A program made the position numbers and the translations under genes. From Maricaulis sp039978735 (GTDB lineage: Bacteria; Pseudomonadota; Alphaproteobacteria; Caulobacterales; Maricaulaceae), in NCBI RefSeq assembly GCF_039978735.1, contig NZ_JBDWAS010000035.1, forward strand, positions 124,001 through 188,000: a stretch of DNA of 64,000 bases, given 5' to 3'. This document shows, one piece after another, positions 53,955-63,561 of the stretch. The notes under the pieces are model-generated. The model was not told where the DNA came from. It did no database searches and was given only the letters and a program-made list of their open reading frames with translations. Positions within the stretch are counted from its first letter, which is position 1; the number at the start of each line of letters is the position of its first letter.

Positions 53955-54061
53955 CCACTTCCCCCGGACTTGTTCCGGGGCCCGCCGCCCTCACCCGTCC
54001 GGGCACCAGATCGCGAAACCGCGCCCCTCACCAGACCCCGGAACGGGTCCGGGGGAAGTGG
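53955..54061. repeat. Foldback repeat, copy 1 of 3
   Basis: Arms of 26 bases at 53955-53980 and 54036-54061 are inverted copies with two mismatches (left arm begins CCACTTCCCCCGGAC; right arm ends GTCCGGGGGAAGTGG). Similar elements lie at 55655-55747 and 55975-56077. Together with the preceding bases it fills the gap between the 40-aa gene and the next gene. Confidence 0.88.
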
Positions 54062-54080
54062 TTGAGCGGTGGATCGTCTC

Positions 54081-54554
54081 TTACTGCCGCCGCTCGACGG
54101 CGGTGACATCGGGATTGGTGATCCAGCACAGGGATTGCGGATCGGCGCTCTCGCCCACGGCGATCTGCGGCCATGCCTCGCACAGGGCCTGGTCGGACCC
54201 CGCGGCCAGCAATTGCAGATGATAGGCGGGGTCGGTCCCGAACGGCGGCGCATCGGACAGGCCGTCCACGCCATTGCCCGCGATCTCGACGAAGCCGCTG
54301 GCATACCAGCGCCCGCTTCCGCCCGGCTCGCCATAGCCGTCAAACCCGTCCAGCCCGCGCGGGGCCTCGGAGGAGATCTCGGAACCGGCATGGAATGTAT
54401 AGACCACGGTCATCCCGCTGACCGGCGGACTGTCTCCGAACGTCACGGCATAGACCTGCCCGGCCGGCGTGTCGTCCTCCCGGGCGAACCCGGCCGCCGG
54501 CATGGCCAGCGCCGCCGCGAGTGCGGCGAGTGTCAGGGTCGAAAACGAGTGCAT
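54081..54554 (-). CDS. Small secreted protein, WP/CW family member 3
   Basis: A 157-aa exported protein (signal MHSFSTLTLAALAAALAMPA, then AGFA). The mature part starts REDDTPAGQVYAVTFGD, like member 2, and the C-terminal half shows ALCEAWPQIAVGE and SLCWITNPDV. The longer frame upstream, out to 55214, is repeat DNA, not gene. GGGGGA precedes ATG 54554. Function unknown. Confidence 0.72.
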   Translation of the reverse strand: MHSFSTLTLAALAAALAMPAAGFAREDDTPAGQVYAVTFGDSPPVSGMTVVYTFHAGSEISSEAPRGLDGFDGYGEPGGSGRWYASGFVEIAGNGVDGLSDAPPFGTDPAYHLQLLAAGSDQALCEAWPQIAVGESADPQSLCWITNPDVTAVERRQ

Positions 54555-54728
54555 GCTGTCCCCCTGTGTGCAAGCTGGCGCCAGTCTGCCCGGCCCGGAA
54601 TGAAGACGGTATGAATGGGGGGCTGGCGCTTCTCCCCGGCTGGGGAGAGGAGTGCCTGCCGCAAGCAAAAGCGCCACTTCCCCCGGACCTGAGTTCGGGG
54701 AGAATGTGCTGGAGATTGCAGAGCGATT

Positions 54729-54892
54729 GTCATCCCGGATGAATGCCCCGCGACGGCGGGGCGCAAGTCCGGGACCCATACGCGCGGTGTTTATCCAGCT
54801 GTCGCGGACATCGAGCCTGCTCCCGGCTGACATCGGCGCGTATGGGTCCCGGCCCTCCGGCCTGCCTGCGCAGGCCATACGGCCGGGATGAC
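54729..54892. repeat. Large foldback element
   Basis: Outer arms GTCATCCCGG (54729-54738) / CCGGGATGAC (54883-54892) and inner perfect 17-bp arms (54769-54785 with 54836-54852; CCGGGACCCATACGCGC) make a nested inverted repeat. The gap 54555-54961 holds this element plus partial copies of the CCACTTCCCCCGGAC motif (about 54669 and 54919), a CTCCCC/GGGGAG hairpin near 54630, and no gene. Confidence 0.85.
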
Positions 54893-54961
54893 ACGCGGTT
54901 GTGTTCAAGGGAAAAAAGCGCCACTTCCCCCGGACCTGTTCCGGGGCCTGCCAACGGAGGG

Positions 54962-55627
54962 TCAGGAAGGCCCCTCCAGGAGCGTGCTGTCGGGCCGCAG
55001 GCGCACGGCGTCGGCCCAGGCGGCGAGGTCGGCATTGCTCATCCCGTGATCGCGCAGGAAGTGACCGAATGTCCTCGCCCAGTCGAGACCGCTGAAACCG
55101 CTGGAGGGATGGCTTGCCCAGAAGACGGGGCGCCCGGCGATCCGGCCGGCCCAGTAGGGATCGCCGCGGCGTCCGTCCGCCACGAAATGCCCGGGCTGTT
55201 CGAACCCGTCCCACACCTGATCGCCCAGCAGGACGATATGCGTGGGATCGACCGCCTCGAACACCGCGACCAGCGCCGCCGAGTCGGCGGCCAGGTCGGC
55301 AGGATCGGCCGCCATGCGCGCCGCATCGAGATAGGTCTGCAGCAGGTTGGCAAAACCGATCCGCGCATAGAAGGCGCCGCGATCCACATAGGCGTGGTGC
55401 AGACCGGTCGCCATCTGGATCAGCCCGGAATAGAAGCGCAGTCCGACGGTCTCGCCGATGTGCAGCTCGATAGCCGCCCGCGTCAGGCCGGGCCCGACCG
55501 GCTGACCGCCAAACCCTTCCTCATAATGACTGTGCCCGACGAAGATCGGCCGGAAGCGCGACGTCCGGAATTCAGCCCCGATCCAGGGCTCGGCATTGAG
55601 GCCGTCGATTTGCTGGACGAGGTTCAT
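54962..55627 (-). CDS. Unrecognised cytosolic protein, possibly UDG-superfamily-like
   Basis: A 221-aa protein that I do not recognise with confidence. It has an early strand RPIFVGHSHYEEG, a central helical region, an alternating strand THIVLLGDQVWDG and a late HPSSGFSG loop. That layout loosely recalls the uracil-DNA-glycosylase superfamily, where strand-loop motifs and an H-P-S loop line the active site, but the residues are not diagnostic. The start at 55627 has no good ribosome site. It is flanked by foldback repeats on both sides. Confidence 0.5.
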   Translation of the reverse strand: MNLVQQIDGLNAEPWIGAEFRTSRFRPIFVGHSHYEEGFGGQPVGPGLTRAAIELHIGETVGLRFYSGLIQMATGLHHAYVDRGAFYARIGFANLLQTYLDAARMAADPADLAADSAALVAVFEAVDPTHIVLLGDQVWDGFEQPGHFVADGRRGDPYWAGRIAGRPVFWASHPSSGFSGLDWARTFGHFLRDHGMSNADLAAWADAVRLRPDSTLLEGPS

Positions 55628-55654
55628 TGTGTCTCGCTTTGCTGCACGACGCCT

Positions 55655-55747
55655 CACTTCCCCCGGACCCGTTCCGGGGCCTGCCGCCCCTGGCAATAAC
55701 GCACGAAACCGCACCCCTCACCAGACCCCGGAACGGGTCCGGGGAAA
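55655..55747. repeat. Foldback repeat, copy 2 of 3
   Basis: Arms at 55655-55679 and 55726-55747 (core CCCCGGACCCGTTCCGGGG and its complement). The flanking GCGGGTGCGTGTGTGAGGAAG is shared with copy 3, so the repeat unit is longer than the foldback itself. Confidence 0.88.
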
Positions 55748-55974
55748 GCGGGTGCGTGTGTGAGGAAGAGCGCGCCCGGCGCAGGGGCGGGGTTGAAACC
55801 CTTGCCAGCAGGGGGCCCCTCTTCTCCCCGACCGGGGAGAAGGTGCCGCGAAGCGGCGGATGAGGGGCGCGCGCCAGCGCCGCAAAGAGTCTTGAGTGGC
55901 CGCTCCCGCGGCCGCCCCTCACCCTGCCCTCTCCCCGGTCGGGGAGAGGGGGGTGCCTGCCGCAAGCAAGAGCG

Positions 55975-56077
55975 CCACTTCCCCCGGACCCGTTCCGGGG
56001 CCTGCCGCCCTCACCCGTCCAGACACCAAATCGCGAAACCGCGACGCTCACGAGGCCCCGGAACGGGTCCGGGGAAA
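55975..56077. repeat. Foldback repeat, copy 3 of 3
   Basis: Arms at 55975-56000 and 56056-56077 match copies 1 and 2, and the sequence up to about 56110 matches the right flank of copy 2. Between copies 2 and 3 are two CTCCCC/GGGGAG hairpins (about 55829 and 55929). The stretch 55628-56317 contains only repeats, no gene. Confidence 0.88.
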
Positions 56078-56145
56078 GCGGGTGAGTGTGTGAGGAAGAG
56101 CGGGCCCGGCGCGCAGTCAGCCATAAATCCCTTGCCAGCAGGGGG

Positions 56146-56278
56146 CCGTATTGAATTCCCGCGGTCAAGGGCGGCCCTTTGGTCGCTCGGCTTGATCTGA
56201 AAAGTGGTGCCCACTTTTCAGGCCTCGCTGGGCCGCCGCTTCGCGGTTCTCACCCTTGATCGCGGGAATTCAATACGG
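56146..56278. repeat. 133-base nested foldback element next to the reverse transcriptase gene
   Basis: Outer arms of 26 bases (56146-56171 and 56253-56278; inner ends TCAAGGG/CCCTTGA) differ at one position. Inside lies a perfect 11-bp palindrome CTGAAAAGTGG-TGC-CCACTTTTCAG (56197-56221), whose GGTGCCCACTTTT is shared with the hairpin repeats at 35935-36040. It begins 40 bases beyond the reverse transcriptase stop codon and may mark the edge of the inserted cassette or act as a transcript end. Confidence 0.85.
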
Positions 56279-56317
56279 CTGGGTCTCGGCATGAGGTTTG
56301 TGGGGAGGTGTGAAGGA

Positions 56318-57739
56318 CTATATTCTCGTAGTTGGAATGCCAGCTTTGCTCATTGCATATTGAAGTCGTTCCCGACCGACTTTCTTGAAGTTTCTTAACT
56401 GCCCGTCCATCGGCTTTGAAATGTCGCCAAATACTTTTCGGGCTCGCCTAACGTACGTCCAGAACGTCCAACGCCGGTAATCATCAGCCAAATCGAACCC
56501 CTCTACTCGAGAGTATTTCTTAAAAAATTCATCGGGATCAATTTTTTTCGCGATGTCGCTAGAGTTCAAGTCGCGATATCTTGCTACTGTCGAATTGACA
56601 TAAGCTCTGGCACCCACCGCGATCTTCCGAAAGAAGTTTGAAACCGTTTTGTCTCTCAAAAACACACTTCTTCCGTCAAAACGGAAACCCAGGTATTCCA
56701 ACCCATTTTTTCCAACACCGCTCACCCATCTGAAACATTCATTACTATCTACATTAAAATCAACAATCGATATTTTAGAGTCTTTTATTTTAAGATCATC
56801 GCCACATTTTGAAAGCTCATATCTCAATTTATAGAGAACTCTCGATCCAATTTCTTTTTCTGGCAAGATTATAATTATATCGTCAGAATATCGCCTATAA
56901 AAACCACCCTTTCCATTTACATAATCAGACAGTATGATATCAAAATGTAGCAGATTAATGTTAGCCAAAACATCAGATATTGGCGCCCCCTGAGGTATTC
57001 CAGCCGGCCCTTTATTTACATAGTGAATTTTTTTACCAGACGATTTTCTATCATTTAGTATTTCTCGAAGTTTTTTTGGAGAGCAAAGCTGCAAGGGTAT
57101 GTCGTTCCAGTGCCGCAAGTACCCCACCCCAACACCACCTCCCACAGCCTTTGGCCCTATAAAACCAAGCTCCTTGTAGAGCTCCTCTCTATCAACGTAT
57201 GAGTATCGCGTTATCGCCTTGTACACCGCATAGTGATCCTCCGGCATTCGCTCAAAGCCCATCAATTCACACCAAATTTTGTATAGGTTCTTATGCGAAA
57301 TTGAAGGAAAATAGCTAGAAATATCTACGACATATGCCCTGCATTTTTTTTGCTTAGAGATGAAGTCGAAAGCATCCCTCGCGAAATCTATATTGCACTT
57401 CCCACCGCCACTTTCTGTAGCAATTCTTCTATAAGCGATCGGGCAATCTTGTATGCCCTCTATTAGAAGTCGCGCCTCATACTTTTCAGCAAGAATTCCT
57501 CGATAGTGTTCGAAAATCGCTGCGTCGCGCCGAGAAGCATAGGCAATTGGGCGTAGCTTCTTTGACGGCTTCACGCCGCCACCAGGACGCCTGAAAGGCT
57601 GATAGCGCTTCTCATAAGACAGAAATGGAAAGAAGGCGTTTGACGCAACACGCTGCGGGGAAGCAACAATCTCTTCCACCTCTAAGTTGCTTAGAAGCGC
57701 GTCAAAATGCGGGTACTTTTTAATAGGTTTTAGAGTCAA
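56318..57739 (-). CDS. drt2: Antiviral-type reverse transcriptase, DRT2-like
   Basis: A 473-aa reverse transcriptase. The polymerase motifs are visible: VVDISSYFPSI (137-147, first catalytic Asp139), GIPQGAPISDVLANI (247-261) and YSDDIII (284-290, catalytic Asp pair), then GLEYLGFRFDG (347-357). The N-terminal YPHFD, PFLSYEKRYQPFR, RPIAYASRRDAAI and GKCNIDFARDAF stretches resemble the DRT2 (UG2) defence family as I know it. There is no maturase or endonuclease domain, so it is not a group II intron RT. The gene is far more AT-rich than its neighbours, starts with TTG and lacks a strong ribosome site. A structured 430-base leader precedes it, as expected for a DRT2 noncoding RNA. Other DRT/UG classes cannot be excluded. 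Confidence 0.78.
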   Translation of the reverse strand: MTLKPIKKYPHFDALLSNLEVEEIVASPQRVASNAFFPFLSYEKRYQPFRRPGGGVKPSKKLRPIAYASRRDAAIFEHYRGILAEKYEARLLIEGIQDCPIAYRRIATESGGGKCNIDFARDAFDFISKQKKCRAYVVDISSYFPSISHKNLYKIWCELMGFERMPEDHYAVYKAITRYSYVDREELYKELGFIGPKAVGGGVGVGYLRHWNDIPLQLCSPKKLREILNDRKSSGKKIHYVNKGPAGIPQGAPISDVLANINLLHFDIILSDYVNGKGGFYRRYSDDIIIILPEKEIGSRVLYKLRYELSKCGDDLKIKDSKISIVDFNVDSNECFRWVSGVGKNGLEYLGFRFDGRSVFLRDKTVSNFFRKIAVGARAYVNSTVARYRDLNSSDIAKKIDPDEFFKKYSRVEGFDLADDYRRWTFWTYVRRARKVFGDISKPMDGQLRNFKKVGRERLQYAMSKAGIPTTRI

Positions 57740-57747
57740 AGGCGATT

Positions 57748-57985
57748 TGGGGTAAGGGCGACGACGTGTCTTCGCTATACCCTTACCCCAGCTGTTGTTT
57801 CGGGGAAATCCCCTGACGACACGCCTCTCGACGAAAGGTGCTACACTGTTTCTGTCTGGACGAACGTCCTGCAGATCCTGCTCACCGTCTGTTCCTGAAA
57901 CCGGAGACCCAACTGATGCTGAAACTCACGATCACGGCGACGATTTGCCTTGACAGTGTTAACCTGTAACTCTTCAGCCTAGCGC
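57748..57985 (-). ncRNA. Candidate DRT2 noncoding RNA (reverse-transcription template)
   Basis: This gene-free minus-strand leader is rich in hairpins. 57748-57758 pairs with 57780-57790 (perfect, TGGGGTAAGGG). 57802-57813 is GGGGA/TCCCC. 57858-57869 is GGACG/CGTCC. 57871-57881 is GCAG/CTGC. A long-range stem, ACACTGT (57953-57959 on the minus strand) with ACAGTGT (57844-57850), encloses a template-like interval of about 100 bases with ACA at each end. A TAATAT element (57991-57996) could be the -10 of its promoter. Both strands of the enclosed interval have one frame without stops. The 5' and 3' ends are estimates. Confidence 0.5.
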
Positions 57986-58056
57986 TGGAGATATTAGCCA
58001 GATGGGAAAGCGCCAACCGAAGCGCAAGCCCCTGAACACACTTTTTTAACTAGTAG

Positions 58057-58100
58057 CCCTCCCTGAACGGTGCCATCCTTTCTCAGATAAGTCCCCGCAA
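58057..58100 (-). pseudogene. Degraded duplicate of the thiC 3' end
   Basis: On the minus strand, GCGGGGACTTATCTGAG then AAAGGATGGCACCGTTCAGG parallels the real thiC end (GCGGGGAGATTTATTTGAG then TGAGGACGGCACCGTGCGG, 58182-58222). It reads YLRKDGTVQG against ThiC YLSEDGTVRE, with a 2-base deletion. It lies about 120 bases beyond the thiC stop, inside the leader region of the reverse transcriptase cassette. Confidence 0.7.
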
Positions 58101-58130
58101 CCTTCTCATCTAGCCCGCCAGCCCTCACAA

Positions 58131-58159
58131 AGGGACACGTACCCGAGGTACATGTCCCT
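58131..58159 (-). terminator. Terminator hairpin of thiC
   Basis: 58131-58143 (AGGGACACGTACC) pairs with 58147-58159 (GGTACATGTCCCT), 13 positions with one mismatch and a 3-base loop, 11 bases beyond the thiC stop; on the minus strand TTTG follows. Confidence 0.7.
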
Positions 58160-58169
58160 CGGCCGAGCC

Positions 58170-60119
<1,950 letters not shown>

Positions 60120-60204
60120 GGCGGCGCGCCTTTCATCGTGTGGCGGGCGCCGGCGTTGCGATCAGGCCTCGAATCCCCGCTGCAAGCGGAGAGAAAGAGC
60201 GCTC

Positions 60205-60285
60205 CATCCCGACGCCGGCATGACCCGGATCCGGTCCTAAGGGTGAAGTCTCAGCCCCGCCCTTGTGGCGGGACACCCCTTGGAA
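60205..60285 (-). promoter_or_regulatory. TPP riboswitch (THI element) of thiC
   Basis: On the minus strand the conserved pieces appear in order: CCAAGGGGTG, a variable stem CCCGCC...GGGCGGG, GCTGAGACTTCACCC, then GGACCGGATCCGGGTCATGCCGG and CGTCGGGAT. This is the THI-box layout. It ends 85 bases before the thiC start. Confidence 0.93.
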
Positions 60286-60331
60286 CTGTTGACGGCGAGG
60301 ATGGAGAAGCGCGGCCGATTTGGCAACCGGG

Positions 60332-60889
60332 TCAGGCCTTGGCGACCTGCTCGCGGATCAGGCGTTCAACGCCGCGCGGGTCGGCGATGCCGAAGAAGCC
60401 GAAATCGGTGAGATGGCCGGCCTGCTCTTCCGGATCGCCGCTGCCGCGCGGCAGGGCGTCGCGGAAGATGATGTCGCCGCGGCGGGTGCCGCGCCGGAAC
60501 AGCGAGCCCAGATCGCCGGCGCCGAAACTGCGCGACCGTCCGCCGCCGGTCAGCACGATCGCCCGCTTGTCGGTGAGCGCATAGAGCGTGCCGCGCACGG
60601 CAAAGGCCTTGATCAGCGAGGAGACGAACAGCCAGATGCCGAACAGGAAGAAGAGCGGCCCGATCACCATCGCCACGCGGAAGAAGAGCTGGCTGTCCTC
60701 ATTCCCGGCGGAGAACAGCCAGGCAATGCCGGTCCACAGGATGGAAAAGCCGGTCCAGGGAATGGCGAAGAGCGCCGTCTTGCCGCCGCGCAGCCAGGCG
60801 AGCCGGATCATGTTCGGCCGCCCCGTCCACAACAGTTTTTCGCCCGCTGCCAGTTCCGGCCGCACGGCCGCCTCGATCGCTCGATTCAT
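60332..60889 (-). CDS. Membrane protein with PH-like (DUF304/bPH2-type) domain
   Basis: A 185-aa protein. It starts with an amphipathic segment (AAVRPELAAGEKLLWTGRPN), then two membrane helices (ALFAIPWTGFSILWTGIAWLF and VIGPLFFLFGIWLFVSSLI), then a beta-rich cytosolic part with GTLYALTDKRAIVLTGGG and FGAGDLGSLFRRG. GExLLWxGxP and YALTDKRAI are typical of bacterial PH-like membrane proteins. ATG 60889 has GGGAG upstream; ATG 60904 and 60922 are less likely. Function unknown. Confidence 0.75.
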   Translation of the reverse strand: MNRAIEAAVRPELAAGEKLLWTGRPNMIRLAWLRGGKTALFAIPWTGFSILWTGIAWLFSAGNEDSQLFFRVAMVIGPLFFLFGIWLFVSSLIKAFAVRGTLYALTDKRAIVLTGGGRSRSFGAGDLGSLFRRGTRRGDIIFRDALPRGSGDPEEQAGHLTDFGFFGIADPRGVERLIREQVAKA

Positions 60890-61056
60890 CCCGGTCTCCC
60901 TCATCCCGCCGCCAGATATCAATACCCGGTTCGGCCGGTTCCGCTATTGCCCGCGTGCGGGGGACCGTCACTCCCCTGTTCAGGGCATTCAGCTGGTATT
61001 CAGGAGTGCGGGGCGAGGGTCTGGCATCCGCTCATGAGGGGTGGGAGGATGCACCG

Positions 61057-61605
61057 ATGATGCTTGCCATGACACTCGCCGCCAGCCTGGCGCAGGCCTG
61101 GACGGGCGGTCCGCCGGACAAGCCGGCCGGGCCGGACATCTCCGGCCGCTATGCCGAGCTGCAGGCCAGCGGCGTATCGGGCTGCAATACGGCCGGCGTG
61201 CCGCGCACGCTGGATATCCATATCCTCGCCGCGCCGCCCCACGACCGCTCCGCCAATATCGGCGAGATGGCCTATAGCGTGGGAGACGGCGACGCGCCGG
61301 GCGGCAGTTTCACCGTCGCCGGACAGCCGGACCGCAAAGCGCTGGCCGACGGGTCCGAACGCGTGGGCTTCGGCGGCGGCTGGGTTCACACGGCCGGGCG
61401 CTATATCGACGGGATAACCGACGGGCAATTGCGCGGCCGGGTCGAGGTGGAACTGGACCGGCTGGCCGACGGCACGCTGCGCCTGGTCTCGATCACCCGG
61501 GCCGAACGCCAGAATGACGAGGGCGTACCGGTCGTCACGGATGGCCGCCTGCCCGACGGCACCCAACTGCGCCCCTTTTCACGCTGCGGGGACGCGTCGC
61601 GCTAG
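61057..61605 (+). CDS. Small exported protein of unknown function
   Basis: A 182-aa protein with a short N-terminal signal (MMLAMTLAASLAQAW). The mature part is beta-rich, with GRYAELQASGVSGCNTAG, LDIHILAAPPHDRS, GERVGFGG-like Gly turns, and a cysteine near the C-terminus (FSRCGDASR) that could pair with CNTAG. GGGAGG lies 8 bases before ATG 61057. I do not recognise the family. Confidence 0.7.
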   Translation: MMLAMTLAASLAQAWTGGPPDKPAGPDISGRYAELQASGVSGCNTAGVPRTLDIHILAAPPHDRSANIGEMAYSVGDGDAPGGSFTVAGQPDRKALADGSERVGFGGGWVHTAGRYIDGITDGQLRGRVEVELDRLADGTLRLVSITRAERQNDEGVPVVTDGRLPDGTQLRPFSRCGDASR

Positions 61606-61694
61606 CGCCGGCATTTCCTGTCTCCCCCGGGAAGATCGCTTCGCCGGACCTGCCGCGCGGACGGCGGCGGATCCGGCTGGCTCATCCAGACCGG

Positions 61695-63221
61695 TCAGTG
61701 CGCCATGCGGCGCTCGAACTGAATCCCCAGGAAGCCGAACCCTGTAATTTCGCCAGCCTCATTGCGGGTGAAGTCGGCCGGGAAGATGTCGGAAAACGGT
61801 TGAAGCTGAACCCCGAACCGGTTCTCGACGGCCGGGCGCATGTCAGCATTGAACTCACCCCAGTGAAAGATCAGTCCATCCCCTTCCAGCCGGACGTCCA
61901 TGGTGTGATAGGGGTCATCATTCACCGTATAGACCCCCGTATAGCGCGCCAGCGTCTCCCGGTCCGGAGACCAGTTCCAGCCCTGCCAGTGTTCGGCGGC
62001 GAGCCGCTCTGCCATGGCGTTGCGGCTGTTCTCCAGCGTTGCGCTGACCCGTCCGGGATATTGTTCGATCAGGCGCTGGCCCATCCCGGCAGCGCCCGGA
62101 CTGTCGAGCAGGTATTCGAAGTACAGACGGACCAGATCTCCGGACAGCCAGCTGGTCTGGTTGTCGGTGTTGAAGAAGAAGGCAATACCGACGCCCAGAT
62201 CCGGTGAGAAGGCCATGATACTGCGGGCACCGGGAAAAGCCCCGCCATGCTGGTAGACTTCGTGACCATCCATATCGCAGGTCCACCACCCCAGCGCATA
62301 CTGGGGACACGGCGCGCCAATCGGGCTGTTGCCAGCCGCCATATTGGCGTCAGCATAGCCGGTCTGGGCTGTGGCGAGCATGTCCGCCGTGATACCGCTG
62401 CCCGCCGGGCCTTCACCGCGCACTTGCAGCTGCAGCCAGGTCGCCATGTCATTGGCCGACGTTACGAGCCCGCCAGCCGACTGCATGATACCATCGGTCT
62501 TGGGCGGCATCTCGTACCAGCCCTCTTCCTCACCGCGCCAGATATGCCGCCAAGCCAGGTCCTCCGCCGGAAAGTCCGATGTCCGCGAGGAGGTGTGGTC
62601 CATGTCGAGCGGCTCGAAAACGTAGAGATCCAGCCAGTCCTTCCAGCTGCGGCCGGTCGCGGTTTCCAGGATAGCGGCGTAGATGTTGTAGCCGAGATTA
62701 TCATACTGATATCCCGGATCCCGGCTGTAACCGTGTTCGACAAGCATGCGCGGATAGTCAGCCGCGGCCACCGGCATGACGGTCGTTTCCATCGCGGTAA
62801 TGCGTTGCGCGATGAACGGCACCTGGTGGCTGAGCAGATCCCGTAGTGTGTAGTCGGACGGATCGGCCCAACCGGGAAACTCCATGTCCGGCCAATGGTC
62901 CGTGATATGGCTGTCGAGATCGAGAATGCCTTCCGCGTCCAGGCGGGCCGCCAGCAGACCCATGAAGGCCTTGGTCTGGGAGGCAATATATTGCGGCGTA
63001 TCAGCCGTCATGGGTGCGCCGGTCGAGACCCGGCGCACGCCTTCAACCCGGCGCATCAGCACCTCATCGGCCGTAACGATGACGGCCGCATAACCCGGCC
63101 CCAGATCGGGAAATGCGTCCAGATAGTCTTCCAGCCGCTCCACCGCAGCTTCCGGGTTCTGAGCATAAGCTGGCACGGCCAGGGCCAAGGCTGCGACCGC
63201 AGCCAGAACTGTCTTTTTCAT
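61695..63221 (-). CDS. Serine hydrolase of the beta-lactamase/penicillin-binding (class C-like) fold
   Basis: A 508-aa periplasmic protein with signal MKKTVLAAVAALALAVPAYA. The beta-lactamase class C-type motifs are in order: SQTK (SxxK nucleophile, after PQYIA), YDNLGYN (YxN), and HGGAFPG (the KTG-equivalent HxG). A C-terminal domain of about 100 residues (RYTGVYTVNDDPYHTMDVRLEGDGL) is beta-rich, as in esterase EstB-like and D-aminopeptidase relatives. An esterase or D-peptidase role is likely; true beta-lactamase activity is not implied. ATG 63221 fits the signal. Confidence 0.9.
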   Translation of the reverse strand: MKKTVLAAVAALALAVPAYAQNPEAAVERLEDYLDAFPDLGPGYAAVIVTADEVLMRRVEGVRRVSTGAPMTADTPQYIASQTKAFMGLLAARLDAEGILDLDSHITDHWPDMEFPGWADPSDYTLRDLLSHQVPFIAQRITAMETTVMPVAAADYPRMLVEHGYSRDPGYQYDNLGYNIYAAILETATGRSWKDWLDLYVFEPLDMDHTSSRTSDFPAEDLAWRHIWRGEEEGWYEMPPKTDGIMQSAGGLVTSANDMATWLQLQVRGEGPAGSGITADMLATAQTGYADANMAAGNSPIGAPCPQYALGWWTCDMDGHEVYQHGGAFPGARSIMAFSPDLGVGIAFFFNTDNQTSWLSGDLVRLYFEYLLDSPGAAGMGQRLIEQYPGRVSATLENSRNAMAERLAAEHWQGWNWSPDRETLARYTGVYTVNDDPYHTMDVRLEGDGLIFHWGEFNADMRPAVENRFGVQLQPFSDIFPADFTRNEAGEITGFGFLGIQFERRMAH

Positions 63222-63395
63222 TGAAATACTCCGCAACGCGCGTGCCCCCCAACAAGGCTTGCGTCGCCGGAAGACTAGCCATGATGCCGGGCTCAAAGAC
63301 TTGCGGAGCGATTACCATTCGGACACACAACCGGGCCGGCTGTCGGACGGCACAGTGCGGGGAGACGCCGCGCTAGCGCCTGCGGACGGACGCCG

Positions 63396-63506
63396 TCAGA
63401 TGCCGCCCGCCACGCGCAGCGAGGCCGGTGCAGACTGCACGATTACCGCGACGATCACCGCCGCCAGCAGGGCGACGGGCAGAAGAAGTTTCAGCAAGGC
63501 TTTCAT
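63396..63506 (-). CDS. Possible 36-residue single-helix membrane peptide
   Basis: A short ORF MKALLKLLLPVALLAAVIVA continuing VIVQSAPASLRVAGGI. The hydrophobic helix is well formed, but the ribosome site is weak and a longer frame (to 63593) lacks one too. It lies 55 bases downstream of the SseB-like gene on the same strand. Low confidence that it is a gene. Confidence 0.3.
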   Translation of the reverse strand: MKALLKLLLPVALLAAVIVAVIVQSAPASLRVAGGI

Positions 63507-63561
63507 CGCCGGCCAGACTAGCCGCCGGGCCGGCGCAGCACCCTCCCCTGAAGAGGGGAAT

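Noticed and set aside
54081..55214. The full 377-codon frame around the third small secreted protein
   Set aside because: The upstream two thirds read through foldback repeats; the real signal peptide begins at 54554.
53955..56110. Repeat cluster as a CRISPR array
   Set aside because: Units are long foldbacks at irregular spacing, with no uniform spacers and no cas genes.
56318..57739. Reverse transcriptase as a retron, group II intron or diversity-generating RT
   Set aside because: No maturase/endonuclease domain, no intron boundary structures, no msr/msd-type short leader and no variable-protein target gene nearby; the N-terminal motifs fit DRT2 better.
57838..57959. A confident assignment of a 110-base rolling-circle repeat encoding an endless protein
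   Set aside because: 110 is not a multiple of three, and the second pass would meet stops at 57896 and beyond; with this unit TTGACA is also not placed correctly for the -10. The unit length cannot be fixed by eye, so only the candidate template is reported.
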